Origin: Dyadobacter sp. CY343
Lineage (GTDB): Bacteria; Bacteroidota; Bacteroidia; Cytophagales; Spirosomataceae
Reading direction: 5' to 3'
DNA length: 64,000 nucleotides
Assembly (NCBI RefSeq): GCF_021390335.1
Contig: NZ_JAJUXK010000001.1
Coordinates: 930,001-994,000, forward strand
A program made the translations under genes and the position numbers. Positions within the stretch are counted from its first letter, which is position 1; the number at the start of each line of letters is the position of its first letter. Positions 26,733 to 36,203 of the stretch are shown here, piece after piece. The notes under the pieces were generated by a model. That model saw only the letters and a program-made list of their open reading frames with translations. It had not been told where the DNA came from and did no database searches.

Positions 26733-28070
26733 CTATCTCAGGATATTAAGTTCTACGCGCCGGTTAAGCGCCTTAGTTTTTTCCTCGCTGTTGGAAGATG
26801 TCGGTTGTTCGCCTCCTTTCGCCTGCCAGTGCACTTGTTTTCTGCCAGCGCCCCGATTGATGAGGTAGTTGGAAGTAACCTTTGACCGGTACTCCGAAAG
26901 TATCAGGTTCCTATGGCGATCGCCGATATTATCCGTGTGGCCAACGATCTCAATCCTGTATTCCGGGTTTTGCAGCAACCAGGTCGCCAGTGAATCGAGC
27001 GTTTGCCTGGACGACGGCCGGAGCTCGTAGCTGCTTCGATCAAAGTAAATAATGCGCTGACCAGAAGGATCAATTGTTATGTTTTCAGTACGGGCAGGCT
27101 GCTCTGGTACAGATTGTATTGTCGCTGACTGACTGGGTTGCTGGTTTTCGAGTAAATTGATTTTAACAAGCAAAAGCCCGTTTGCGGGTGGCAGATTTAT
27201 TGAAACAGGCTTACTTCCTGACGAGCCGGGAGTAACGCGGATCCGGTGGGCTTCTCCTGATTTAACGTTGGAATAGCCCAGCGAAAGATCGACCATTTTG
27301 GGAGTCAGTTTCTTGCCTTTATCTACAAATAATTCAGTTCGATAATCGTCCTTCACATCGACAGGCTCAATGGAAAATGCCAGAATTGAGGTTTGTTTGC
27401 TCAGTGCGATTTCATAAACAGAGCTGCTATTATCGAGCCGTTCAATGATCAGGTTTCCATTGTAAGGCTGGTAACCGGCGGCAGTTGCCACAAGCCCGAT
27501 AATATCCTCGCGGGTAAATTCAATCGGGTCTTTCTGAGAGCGGAGACCGGTGTCTGTAGGAAAGCAGGATTTGGTGCCCGTTTTGGTATAATACAAACAA
27601 ACTTCCCCTTTCACCGCAGTCTTGGTTTCAATATCCACAAGCTTGAATAGTCGCGTCACTTTCTTTTGGGTATTAGAAGATTCGGAATTATTCAAGACCA
27701 GATCCTGCTGCTCTGATTGAAAATAGGGGCGATCGTTGGTCTGCTTGTCCACAGGGAACAAGCCAAGCTCAAAATAATAGGTGCCTTCTGTACCGGTGAC
27801 AGGCATTGATATCGTCCGAAATCCTGTCTTTTCAATGATCAACGAGGTCGGATTGCACGGGACCTGTAAAGAAAAAATGCCCTGATCATTACTCTTTCCG
27901 ACCGCCTGTTTCCTGCTATCAGTTTTGACCGTAAAATTTGCGCCGATCGGCTGACCGGAAGCTGCGTTGATCACTTTTCCTTTAAATGTAAAGCATTGAC
28001 CCCACGAATCTGACATTCGAATTAACAAGAAAACCAATATCAGTACCTTCCTGTGCATCAGGCTATTCAC
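26733..28070 (-). CDS. OmpA-like peptidoglycan-binding protein
   Basis: A 445-residue protein with a signal sequence (MHRKVLILVFLLIRMSDSWG; initiation may be at the second Met). The N-domain is a carboxypeptidase-regulatory-like Ig fold (FTFKGKVINAASGQPIGANF ... FSLQVPCNP). A second beta region follows. The C-terminal 110 residues are an OmpA domain: IIYFDRSSYELRPSSRQTLD, IEIVGHTDNIGDRHRN, LSEYRSKVTSNYL and LNRRVELNIL. OmpA domains hold proteins to peptidoglycan. Its place inside unit A makes it a candidate anchor for the secretion apparatus, which otherwise lacks a TssL/TagL-like anchor. Confidence 0.92.
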   Translation of the reverse strand: MNSLMHRKVLILVFLLIRMSDSWGQCFTFKGKVINAASGQPIGANFTVKTDSRKQAVGKSNDQGIFSLQVPCNPTSLIIEKTGFRTISMPVTGTEGTYYFELGLFPVDKQTNDRPYFQSEQQDLVLNNSESSNTQKKVTRLFKLVDIETKTAVKGEVCLYYTKTGTKSCFPTDTGLRSQKDPIEFTREDIIGLVATAAGYQPYNGNLIIERLDNSSSVYEIALSKQTSILAFSIEPVDVKDDYRTELFVDKGKKLTPKMVDLSLGYSNVKSGEAHRIRVTPGSSGSKPVSINLPPANGLLLVKINLLENQQPSQSATIQSVPEQPARTENITIDPSGQRIIYFDRSSYELRPSSRQTLDSLATWLLQNPEYRIEIVGHTDNIGDRHRNLILSEYRSKVTSNYLINRGAGRKQVHWQAKGGEQPTSSNSEEKTKALNRRVELNILR

Positions 28071-29247
28071 TTACATTGATAGAAATATTTCCCATCAGTA
28101 CCTCAAATCTATCCTGCCTTACACCATCCACTGTTTTCTCATAAGGTTGCAGTTTAATTTTCTGACGTTTTTGAGTCACATCCTGAAAATTATTGGTCGA
28201 GAATGTCTGTGAATATTCCGCAATACCCCAAAAATTACCCTGATCGTCCGGTTCAAATTCCTGTACAAAATTGATCTCGGCATAAGTTATATTCACTTTG
28301 GAATAATTCAGGCGGCTTAATCTCGTCAGGTACTCAGCAACGTTCCTCTTGGTTTTGTTATTAGGATTGTTGACGGCGGATACTTCCACAGTAGCGTCCT
28401 TCACGAACATCCTTACTGCCTTTTGAATCGCCATATCCTTCTCACTCCTACTTCTGCGCGCATCCACAATGCTGTTGAGAAGACTAGCCAGTTCCAGCAT
28501 CTTGTCTTCCGACTTTGCCATATAAGTCTTCTGCTCATCGGTGGTCAGCCTTTTCTTTTCCCTTTCAGTCTCCTTTTCTATTTCCGTTTCGCTCTTCTTT
28601 TCTGGAACGGGAACAACTGCTACCGGCGCAGTTTCCGGCGCAGACGGTGTTGAGACGGGCGGCTTTGCAGGAGCTGCTGCAACCGGCTCGCTCTTTTTTT
28701 CCTGAATCCTGGATTTGTTGAAATCCTTCTTCATTACAGATAAATTATCAGCTACTTCCGGCAGGTCTCGCAGCATTTCGTGCGTCCCATTGCGGCGAAT
28801 CACTGCAAACAGGTTATCCTTATTGATAGAAGCAGAGCGACCGTCAAGCGTAAGATAATTGACAACATCTTCCAACTCATTGCTGATATTACAGGCGATC
28901 ACTTCCCGTGGCGAAGCTTTGAACAAAATATCGCTCACGGGCTTAGTCGCGGTTGCAGATGAATAAAATTCCTGAATTTCAATCTGGGCTTTGGCTGGGT
29001 CTTTTGATATGTTTTTCTCCGTTAAATAGTCTCCTGACTTATTAAAGAAGATTACAAACTTATCCCTGAGACCAACATAATGGCTGCCGTTTTCAAGGAC
29101 TGTACTGATTTTTTCATCGTCCGCAGATTCTATTTTCCCTTTTACTTTGGTCCCTGTGGCGAAATAGATACTTTCTTCTCCCTGCGCCTGCGCGAGCGAG
29201 AAGGCGGCGGAAAAAAGAAATAGGATGAGTATGTTGATTTGTTTCAT
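28063..29247 (-). CDS. envelope protein with shared C-terminal domain (paralogue 2)
   Basis: A 394-residue protein with a signal peptide (MKQINILILFLFSAAFSLAQAQ). The N-domain (KVKGKIESADDEKIST ... IEIQEFYSSATATKPVSDIL) matches paralogue 1. An Ala/Pro-rich linker and a charged helical run (EKKSETEIEKETEREKKR) follow. The C-domain (MFVKDATVEVSAVN, AEYLTRLSRLNYSKVNITY, FEVLMGNISI) is the shared domain. It overlaps the OmpA-like gene by 8 nt. The linker suggests a protein that spans some periplasmic distance. Confidence 0.82.
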   Translation of the reverse strand: MKQINILILFLFSAAFSLAQAQGEESIYFATGTKVKGKIESADDEKISTVLENGSHYVGLRDKFVIFFNKSGDYLTEKNISKDPAKAQIEIQEFYSSATATKPVSDILFKASPREVIACNISNELEDVVNYLTLDGRSASINKDNLFAVIRRNGTHEMLRDLPEVADNLSVMKKDFNKSRIQEKKSEPVAAAPAKPPVSTPSAPETAPVAVVPVPEKKSETEIEKETEREKKRLTTDEQKTYMAKSEDKMLELASLLNSIVDARRSRSEKDMAIQKAVRMFVKDATVEVSAVNNPNNKTKRNVAEYLTRLSRLNYSKVNITYAEINFVQEFEPDDQGNFWGIAEYSQTFSTNNFQDVTQKRQKIKLQPYEKTVDGVRQDRFEVLMGNISINVSE

Positions 29248-29272
29248 AACGAGTCCGGTTGACGCTTGTCAG

Positions 29273-30253
29273 CTATTTTTTCATTTTGAATCGCCAGACC
29301 TGATATTTCGAAGCCTTTGCGCCGCGATCTGAACTGAAATAGATAAAGTCGTCGACAGACCAGTAGGGGGCAAAGTCACTGGATTTGTTCAACGTATATT
29401 GCCGTAGGTTCTCGCCGTTGGTATCTATCACGTAAATGTCCGAGTCCTGCTTGTTTTTTTTGGTCAGCTGAAAAATGATGTTCTTACCGTCGGGGCTCCA
29501 GTTTGGATTCGTAGCATAACCCAGGTTCACGTCGGTGATCTGTCTCGGCGAATCACCTTCGGTGGACATAATCCAAATTGTCCCGGTTTCCTTGGATTTA
29601 CTTTTATCAAGGTCATATTTGACGAAGGCGATATTTTTGCTATCAGAAGAGAACTTTGGAAAACTGCCTTCCCCGATCATCTTCAATTCCTTGGTTTTTA
29701 AATCCTTGATCCAGATCTGGTTTTTCTTCACAGATACTCCGCCGGCAGGCTTATTAGTCCTTTGATTGATCATCGCGTACGTTTTCGGCGTAGCTCCCCG
29801 CTCAAAAATGATTAGGTTCCCGTCGGAGGACCAGGAAGGATTGTATTCATCCTCGTCATCGGTATTGGTTACCTGCGTGATCGCTTTCCCTTTTGAAGCG
29901 TCGATGTAATAGATATCGAAGTTCGTTTTGTCGAATGTTTGAAAAACAATCCGGTTGTTGGCGCTGCAATAGGCGGGATTCAAATGCAAATTTTTTCCTG
30001 CCGTTTTTTGAATGATCGCTTTCGTCAATACCTTCTCCTTCATATAGATATTGTAGGAAGCATCCTCCTCCCTGGACGCGAAAACCAGATTTTCACCCAA
30101 ATCGCCCCCATTAGGATAAAGGGACGGTTTGTCCGAATCGGTGATTTGTGTCAGCGTTTCGAAGCTTTCGCCGTCGGAAGTTTTCTCATACATTTTGGGC
30201 GAACAGGCCGAAAAAATGAAAGCGTGCAGCGCACAAAAAATGATTTTTTTCAT
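29273..30253 (-). CDS. TolB-like beta-propeller lipoprotein
   Basis: A 326-residue protein. The short lipoprotein signal MKKIIFCALHAFIFSAC has its lipobox Cys near 17. The rest consists of WD40/PD40-like blades: NPSWSSDGNLIIFERG, FPKFSSDSKNIAFVKYD, TNPNWSPDGKNIIFQL and FAPYWSVDDFIYFSSD. These repeats are typical of TolB-type periplasmic propellers that bind protein partners. It sits between the MORN/LamG-like gene and paralogue 2 in unit A. OmpA-like plus TolB-like proteins in one operon suggest a Pal-TolB-like module adapted to this locus. Confidence 0.88.
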   Translation of the reverse strand: MKKIIFCALHAFIFSACSPKMYEKTSDGESFETLTQITDSDKPSLYPNGGDLGENLVFASREEDASYNIYMKEKVLTKAIIQKTAGKNLHLNPAYCSANNRIVFQTFDKTNFDIYYIDASKGKAITQVTNTDDEDEYNPSWSSDGNLIIFERGATPKTYAMINQRTNKPAGGVSVKKNQIWIKDLKTKELKMIGEGSFPKFSSDSKNIAFVKYDLDKSKSKETGTIWIMSTEGDSPRQITDVNLGYATNPNWSPDGKNIIFQLTKKNKQDSDIYVIDTNGENLRQYTLNKSSDFAPYWSVDDFIYFSSDRGAKASKYQVWRFKMKK

Positions 30254-30295
30254 AGAACTGAGATATAGGATGGTACTGATTGGTGCATTCGTTTT

Positions 30296-31753
30296 TTAAA
30301 GCATTTTGATTTCTATGCTTTTTAAAATGATCCCGTCATTGATGGAGGTCGATTTAAAATAGGCGCCTACATTCCAGATTTTGGATTCTTTGGCAGGATC
30401 GGTCCTGGCGAATTTGTCGAAATTAATGGGGTCAGTGCCTTTCAGATATTTAAGCGGCTGCCCATTGAGTGAATACACTTTTCCTTCCTGCGTGCTCTTG
30501 AAAGAAAGTGTCACTTCACTCTGCTGAAATTCCAGGACAGGCTGCCTTACTCCCGTCATATACTTCTGCATTATTCCGGCTTTCACAGCATTGACTTCGA
30601 AGGTTTTTGTGGCGGTGTTTACTTTCAGAAAGGAATAATTGTTATTATCAATAAACTCCCAGATGATCCCGAACTCTGTCATCGGTTTCTCAGTCGCGAG
30701 ATCGAAAATGGCAACGATCTCAAAACTCTTATTACTGAAATCATAGTTAACCGGCATCTGAAAAGTGCCAAATTCTCCTTTTTCTCCTACGGTCCTGATC
30801 TGGAAGCTAGCCGGATCTTTTTTAAGGGTGGTCGAAAAAAAGCTTTTGTTCGTAAACTTCCATGCGTTACCCGGCTCGCATGTAAAGTCCTGAAAATAAA
30901 CCTCGTGCACCATTCCACCTTCTGTATAATGCAATGCTTTGCTGACTGGGCAATTGTTGATCAAGTCTACTTCTGATTTCAGCTTGCCGTTTTCATATTG
31001 CAGCTGTTTGACAGCCTCTTCGCGGTTGGTCCGGGGGTTAAATGCACCCTTGATCAGACCAATTTTGTTTCCGTTTTTGTCCAGGATATAGTCACTGAAA
31101 GCCTTTTTTCTGCCGGCATTATCAAATTCTGTTTCGCCGGTTACATCTCCGCTTGCGTTGTATTTGACTTCTTTGGTAATTCTTTTTTTGCTGTAAGTGC
31201 GCGCGATATAAGACCCATTCTCCTCATAAAATTTGCACAGACCGTCAAAGTCTGTATTCCTTTCTTCATAGGTGTTTTCATATTTACTGAACTGCCCTTC
31301 AAACTTGGGTTTGTCGCCATTCACATAAAAATCTTTTACCGGACCCTTTGGAATATTGGTTGTCCGGTCAAATTTCGCCTGTCGGTAGAAGTAAGCATTT
31401 TCCTTATTGCTGGTTTGGGCAAATCTTCTATTGAAATAGACTGTTCTAACCGCTTCCGGATCAAATGCAGCATTTTTTGCTGCAACAACTGGCTTACTGA
31501 ATGCGGGTTTAGCTATTGCGGGAGCGGCAGGGGGCGCTTCTGATTTTGCAACATCGTTTGCCGGCTTAGCAACTACTTCCTCCCGCTTTTTTTCTGGTTT
31601 AGCCGGTTTATCAGCAGTAGTCTCAAAAAATGGAAAAGTATTGACACGTTTCGCCGGACTTGCAACAGAAACAAGCGCAGGTTGCCTGTTCTGCGCGTAG
31701 CCAGCATGCAGTTTTAATAAGATTAGCAACAGAAAACAGAGTAGTCGTTTCAT
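30296..31753 (-). CDS. secreted protein with MORN-like strands and a LamG-like C-terminal domain
   Basis: A 485-residue protein with a signal peptide (MKRLLCFLLLILLKLHAGYA), an Ala/Lys/Pro-rich linker (about 45-95) and then repeated hairpins of the MORN/YwqK style (KGPVKDFYVNGDKPKFEGQF, ITKEVKYNASGDVTGETEFD). The C-terminal about 190 residues resemble a concanavalin/LamG-type sandwich (FEIVAIFDLATEKP, GIIWEFIDNNNYSFLKVN). Function is unknown. Its ATG overlaps the stop of the upstream adhesin gene (TAATG), so the two are translationally coupled. Confidence 0.8.
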   Translation of the reverse strand: MKRLLCFLLLILLKLHAGYAQNRQPALVSVASPAKRVNTFPFFETTADKPAKPEKKREEVVAKPANDVAKSEAPPAAPAIAKPAFSKPVVAAKNAAFDPEAVRTVYFNRRFAQTSNKENAYFYRQAKFDRTTNIPKGPVKDFYVNGDKPKFEGQFSKYENTYEERNTDFDGLCKFYEENGSYIARTYSKKRITKEVKYNASGDVTGETEFDNAGRKKAFSDYILDKNGNKIGLIKGAFNPRTNREEAVKQLQYENGKLKSEVDLINNCPVSKALHYTEGGMVHEVYFQDFTCEPGNAWKFTNKSFFSTTLKKDPASFQIRTVGEKGEFGTFQMPVNYDFSNKSFEIVAIFDLATEKPMTEFGIIWEFIDNNNYSFLKVNTATKTFEVNAVKAGIMQKYMTGVRQPVLEFQQSEVTLSFKSTQEGKVYSLNGQPLKYLKGTDPINFDKFARTDPAKESKIWNVGAYFKSTSINDGIILKSIEIKML

Positions 31754-34700
31754 TATTGCTTGACAAATTTTTTGTTAATAACCTTGTTCCCCTGCCTGAT
31801 TTCAAGGAAATACACACCCGGTGGCAGGTCGTCCAGCGGATAATTTTCAATTGATTTTAGCTGCCGGTCTCTTCGAAGTAATTGTCCTGCTGTATTTCTC
31901 AGTTCAATGGTCGCCGGAATAGCATTGTGCATCACCTGCTCAATGATCAGCGTTTTGAAAGCCGGGTTCGGGTATACTTTCCATTCCTTCTCTCCCACAG
32001 GGTTGACGGATGTAATTGCATCAACCGTATATGCCAGCGACTTTTTTACACCACAGCCATTGCGATTGGCCCTCACAAAGTAGCTTCCCTGATCGGCTCC
32101 CATTAATATACGGGACGTTGCGCCCGGTACAGCCTGGTAATTATTGACGGTGTCTTCCGGCGATGTTGGAAGATCCCGCCTGTAAAACCACTGATAGGCA
32201 CCGTCTACGCTTTCAGTTGCTTCAAGCGTATTTCGGTCGAGTACGATAATGCTTGTACGCGAAGGTTTTATAGACACTGTTTTAACAGGAGAGGTCGCCT
32301 TGCAACCGTCGATCGCTACTGTGACGGTAAAATCAGCTTCGATCTGATCCGCGAGCGTGTTGCCGATATACTTTACATTTTTCCCCGTCGTGAGTAAACT
32401 ACCCAGCTTTCCAGGCTCCGACTTTACGACTTTACCATCCTGCGACCAGGTATAGCCCAGCCGAGAGGTTAAATTTGCCTGTGAAGGCCGCGCTTCCAGC
32501 TCGATCGATTTGTCTTCGCAGAAAGGAGTGATGCTTTCCGGAAATATGGTGGCAGAAAAAGACGGAAGTAGTTCGGTACGAGCGGTTTGGGCTGATTTGG
32601 CAGTGCAGGTACCGAATTGCGCAGTGGCATAATAGGCGCCGGTTTCAGTAGGGAAGTACCGGTTTCCCGTATTATTCCCTGGCGCCTCACTTTCTTTTTC
32701 CCGATACCATTTGATGGTCGCAGTACTCAGGTTCGACTCGGCTCGCAATTCGACCGGAACATTGTTCTCACCGGAACAAAGCAGGATAGGATCGCTGTTC
32801 CCTGTTTTGGTAAGGCGGACCACCAGAGTATCTACGCGCGGACTTACCGTCTGAGTCGCCTTGCATGCGCCCCGCTGAAAAGTAACAGAATAGGTGCCGG
32901 AATTATAGACAACGAATTTCGATGGATCACTGCCCGCATTTCCATTGCCGGTCCACATATAGGAGATCCCTGCGCTGCTGTCAGCCACCGCAGAAAGCGT
33001 CAGGCCCGCGGTCCTGTCGCAAATGACAGCGGGATTGGGTGTAATGGTAGGGTTTGCTATGGCCTGGTCAGACTTAATCGTCACTTCCTGAGACCTTTTC
33101 TGTTTGCAACCAGAATTTTTCGCTACGATTTCCACGGTGTACCTGAAAGTTCCGGCTTGGGCAGGAAGTGTTAGTGTAGGTGAATTTGCGCCAATATCTT
33201 TACCGCTCTGTTTCCACGAGTAATCATACAACGCGTCATTGTCCGCTTTTGCTGATAGGGTCACTGGCGAATCTGTACAATATGCAAGAGGCGAATCAGC
33301 AATATTTGGGTCAAAATTGTTGTCAGCGATTTCGACATTTTTGGAAGTCGTACAGCCTCCTTTTATAAGAAGAACTTTATATTTGCCTCCTTGAGTCACG
33401 GTTATTTTCTGACTGGTTAAGCCAAGATCTATTCCATCACGTGTCCAACTATACGTCAGGTTGCTGGGCATTGCCGTTAGTTCGAGAGAAGGCTGCTCGG
33501 GTGCACCGCAGATTGCTGTCTTGTTATCTGGTGTTGAGATTTTAGCGTCGGCAATTGGCGCTTCAAAACTGACACTGATAGGCGCAGAAGTCTTTGGAGG
33601 ACACTGAACTGAAGTGGGTGCAACAGTGACAGTATAACTTCCTGTTTCCGTTGCCTCGATGGACGATCCGGTTCCTGCCGTAGCAGTTCCCAGGTTCCAG
33701 GTATAAGAGAAATCACCACCTGGGGTCGCTGATAATGTAACTGTTTCTCCCTGACATTTGGTTATGGGCCCCGATTCATTGATGGTAGGGATGAAGTCGA
33801 AAATTTCAATTTTAATGCTCCTGGTAACGCTAGGGCAGACGTTTTCACCATTCAATTGTTTCTGAACGATAACGCTATATTCCCTATTCTCTGGATTGGT
33901 AATTGTAGGGCCGCCCTCCGGCCATGTCAACGTGGCGGTCGGTGGGCTGTTGATGCTTAGCGTGATCGGTTCAGAGTTGCAGAGAGGTAACGATTTATTC
34001 GCAGCGAGAACCAGTGTTTCTGGCAAGGGTGCTGCAACTGAAACATTCGACGAATAATTACCAGTAGAGGTCCTAAGCTCAATAAAGATTGATCCTTCCT
34101 CGATATCAGGAACGTCATACTGGAAGGTTGGATTTGAAGAATAACTAAAATTGTCGTCTGATTTAATTGCGGTTACTGGCACTCCATCAATTCTTAGGAC
34201 AGTATCTATAAACCCATCACCGGATGTGGCGATTCCAATAGAAGATGTATTACACACAACATCGTTAGTCGCTCCAGTGACATGGAAGTATGGCGTTGAG
34301 CTGATATGGAAGGGCAAAATCATTTCTGTTATTGTTCCCTGACCAGGATTCATATCGCTCGCTATTATTTGTAAATTTCCGGTTAGATTTTCGCGATAGT
34401 AGGTGCTTGTCACATTGAATACCGCTCTAAACTGAACAACTTTTCCAGAATTGTCTGTACAAACGACGCCATCGCCATTCGGGGTTTCTGCCCAAGCCTG
34501 TGGGAAAACAATGGTTGAAGCGTCTTTAGAGAATACGGCCTCCTGTGAATAAGTCAACGAGCTAAAATTAGCGTCGAAGCTACTGTTAAAGCTAATCGTA
34601 GCTGTTGTTCTCGATGTGATAGTCAGAGATACATTCGAAATTACATACCTGTTTGCGCCGCATGTAGTATTTTTAGCACCTTCAAAACTCATTCCTAGCC

Positions 34701-34827
34701 CCTCGACATGATAGTAACCTGCTGAGAAGGCATCGCAAAAATCAAGCGAGGTCAGCGTCACCAAGATCAAAAGTATCTTTTTTAAGGATATAGTCTGATG
34801 TACGCAAGTGGAAGCGTAAACTCGCAT
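31753..34827 (-). CDS. large secreted adhesin-like protein with Ig/PKD repeats and a T9SS sorting domain
   Basis: About 1024 residues from the ATG at 34827 (MRVYASTCVHQTISLKK), followed by the export segment ILLILVTLTSLDF. In-frame ATGs at 34863 and 34890 are alternatives. The body holds many Ig/PKD-like units, each with the pattern C...LTA..S......YxW...G and a following S-G-x-Y-x-V strand. Cys pairs recur. The last about 75 residues are a T9SS C-terminal sorting domain (EWKVYPNPAFKTLIIEQ ... LPPGVYFLEIRQGNKV). It leads unit A right next to palindrome 1. A surface adhesin or filament-like role is inferred. Confidence 0.87.
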   Translation of the reverse strand: MRVYASTCVHQTISLKKILLILVTLTSLDFCDAFSAGYYHVEGLGMSFEGAKNTTCGANRYVISNVSLTITSRTTATISFNSSFDANFSSLTYSQEAVFSKDASTIVFPQAWAETPNGDGVVCTDNSGKVVQFRAVFNVTSTYYRENLTGNLQIIASDMNPGQGTITEMILPFHISSTPYFHVTGATNDVVCNTSSIGIATSGDGFIDTVLRIDGVPVTAIKSDDNFSYSSNPTFQYDVPDIEEGSIFIELRTSTGNYSSNVSVAAPLPETLVLAANKSLPLCNSEPITLSINSPPTATLTWPEGGPTITNPENREYSVIVQKQLNGENVCPSVTRSIKIEIFDFIPTINESGPITKCQGETVTLSATPGGDFSYTWNLGTATAGTGSSIEATETGSYTVTVAPTSVQCPPKTSAPISVSFEAPIADAKISTPDNKTAICGAPEQPSLELTAMPSNLTYSWTRDGIDLGLTSQKITVTQGGKYKVLLIKGGCTTSKNVEIADNNFDPNIADSPLAYCTDSPVTLSAKADNDALYDYSWKQSGKDIGANSPTLTLPAQAGTFRYTVEIVAKNSGCKQKRSQEVTIKSDQAIANPTITPNPAVICDRTAGLTLSAVADSSAGISYMWTGNGNAGSDPSKFVVYNSGTYSVTFQRGACKATQTVSPRVDTLVVRLTKTGNSDPILLCSGENNVPVELRAESNLSTATIKWYREKESEAPGNNTGNRYFPTETGAYYATAQFGTCTAKSAQTARTELLPSFSATIFPESITPFCEDKSIELEARPSQANLTSRLGYTWSQDGKVVKSEPGKLGSLLTTGKNVKYIGNTLADQIEADFTVTVAIDGCKATSPVKTVSIKPSRTSIIVLDRNTLEATESVDGAYQWFYRRDLPTSPEDTVNNYQAVPGATSRILMGADQGSYFVRANRNGCGVKKSLAYTVDAITSVNPVGEKEWKVYPNPAFKTLIIEQVMHNAIPATIELRNTAGQLLRRDRQLKSIENYPLDDLPPGVYFLEIRQGNKVINKKFVKQ

Positions 34828-34903
34828 TTCTATCAGATATAGGTAAACTTTTAACAGATACATTCTAATTTCGTTAACAATTAAATACAAGATTACCCAA
34901 AAT

Positions 34904-34949
34904 CATAACCGCAAAAAATACGTCAATTGACGTATTTTTTGCGGTTATG
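34904..34949. promoter_or_regulatory. palindrome 1: 46-bp perfect inverted repeat (operator candidate)
   Basis: A gapless, perfect 46-bp palindrome centred between 34926 and 34927. Its inner 18 bp are ATACGTCA-AT-TGACGTAT. It lies in the divergent gap between units A and B, 14-77 bp from the possible starts of the adhesin and 23-56 bp from those of the lipoprotein. The same core recurs at 44131-44158 and 62607-62644. A regulator-binding site controlling both directions is the favoured reading. The outer arms could also form a strong hairpin. Confidence 0.75.
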
Positions 34950-35004
34950 GAATTAGCGTATTTGCAATGGATTGGAGAAAAATCCTTTGTTCAATACGCT
35001 GCTA

Positions 35005-35379
35005 ATGAAGTTTATTAATGCTTTTGTACGCCGCCATAGGGCGATGGGATCGGCTGTTTTCGGACTGCTGTTCGCGCTGTTTGGGTGTGAGTCTTACAAG
35101 GAAGTTGACTTTCAGGCAGAGCGCTGCAAACAGGTTCCCGGGGGCAGCATTAAAGCAACAAAGAAGGGGCACATGCGATTTGATTTTGAGATAGAAAGCG
35201 CTTTTACGAACGTGGAAACTGAATCATTCCGGACTGTCTGGACGGTCAGGGGAGTTACTTACGCTGCAAAAAGACTATCCTATCAGTTTGAGGATACGGG
35301 CGAACAGAAGATTACCGTGATCCTTACCAACAGGTGTTTTATGCAGACGATTAAAGAAACCACAATTATTGTTGAATAA
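35005..35379 (+). CDS. small lipoprotein at the head of unit B
   Basis: From the ATG at 35005 (MKFINAFVRRHRAMGS) the protein has 124 residues. The signal GSAVFGLLFALFGC ends in a lipobox Cys. An earlier in-frame ATG at 34972 is possible. The mature part (about 95 residues) looks like a single PKD/Ig-type sandwich (HMRFDFEIESAFTN ... TGEQKITVILTNRC). It could be the small lipoprotein of the Bacteroidota T6SS membrane complex (TssQ-like), but I cannot show that from sequence. The next gene starts 2 nt after its stop. Confidence 0.78.
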   Translation: MKFINAFVRRHRAMGSAVFGLLFALFGCESYKEVDFQAERCKQVPGGSIKATKKGHMRFDFEIESAFTNVETESFRTVWTVRGVTYAAKRLSYQFEDTGEQKITVILTNRCFMQTIKETTIIVE

Positions 35380-35381
35380 GT

Positions 35382-36203
35382 ATGGGAAGAACACTTTACT
35401 GGCTATGCTTTCTGTTGTTTTCTTCTATTGCAGCTCTCGCACAGCCGCGGGTCAGTAATGTGCGCTTTGACCTGAATAATAAGTCTAAAGTCATCGAGAT
35501 TAAATATGACATTGATAATGTGCGGGAAGGTGATTCTGTTTATGTCAATGCTAACGTGGCCAGGCGTGGAGCGATCGTCCCCCGAAATATCAGCGGCGAT
35601 ATTGGAAAGAATATTAAATCCGGCAAAAATAAGAAGGTGACCTGGGATGTGTTCGCCGATAGCCTGAAAGTTAACGACGATATGGTGATCCGGGTAATTG
35701 TACTGCCAGGTGCATTGCCGCTCATAGCAGCTACGGATACTGTGAAACCTAAACCTGCGGTCGTGAAAAGGAGCAAAGGTGGTGGAGTCAATGGGCTGGC
35801 GCTTGCCACATTGTGCGGCGGGATTGTGGTGGGCGGAGGAATGTATTATCTGAGTACCGTACAGAAAAAATTAAGCGCCGATAGTTACGAATTTTACAGA
35901 AAGAACAACTGGAATCACAAAAGCGATCTCACGTTCACCGGCGACGAAGCGTATTTAAGAGAATTGTCGAAAGCGTCGTACGAGCAAGCGCAGGCAGATT
36001 TAAAGAAAGCCAGGCGACAGCAGAAAGTGGCAAATGCATTCCTTTTTGGAGGCGTAGCTATTGTGATTGCCGATGCCATTTTTACCATTCCGATGCTTGC
36101 AAAACGCAAAAACAGCAAGGTCGGACTCTATCTGGATTTAGATGCCCGGGGCGTAGCTTCTGCCGGGATTCAGGTCAGGCTTCAAAAGAATAAAATACCA
36201 TGA
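35382..36203 (+). CDS. membrane protein with N-terminal Ig-like domain
   Basis: A 273-residue protein with a signal peptide (MGRTLYWLCFLLFSSIAALA). It has an Ig-like domain at about 22-110 (VSNVRFDLNNKSKVIEIKYD ... KVTWDVFADSL), a membrane segment near 137-158 (GLALATLCGGIVVGGGMYYL), a helical Lys/Ala-rich stretch, and a second membrane segment near 222-243. It overlaps the kinase gene by 4 nt (ATGA). The Ig-like part is common in Bacteroidota surface and gliding proteins. Its coupling with the kinase suggests a sensor or structural partner. Confidence 0.82.
   Translation: MGRTLYWLCFLLFSSIAALAQPRVSNVRFDLNNKSKVIEIKYDIDNVREGDSVYVNANVARRGAIVPRNISGDIGKNIKSGKNKKVTWDVFADSLKVNDDMVIRVIVLPGALPLIAATDTVKPKPAVVKRSKGGGVNGLALATLCGGIVVGGGMYYLSTVQKKLSADSYEFYRKNNWNHKSDLTFTGDEAYLRELSKASYEQAQADLKKARRQQKVANAFLFGGVAIVIADAIFTIPMLAKRKNSKVGLYLDLDARGVASAGIQVRLQKNKIP

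Noticed and set aside
31753..34827. VgrG- or Rhs-type toxin
   Set aside because: Its repeats are Ig/PKD-like, it has an export signal and a T9SS sorting domain, so it leaves by T9SS rather than T6SS.
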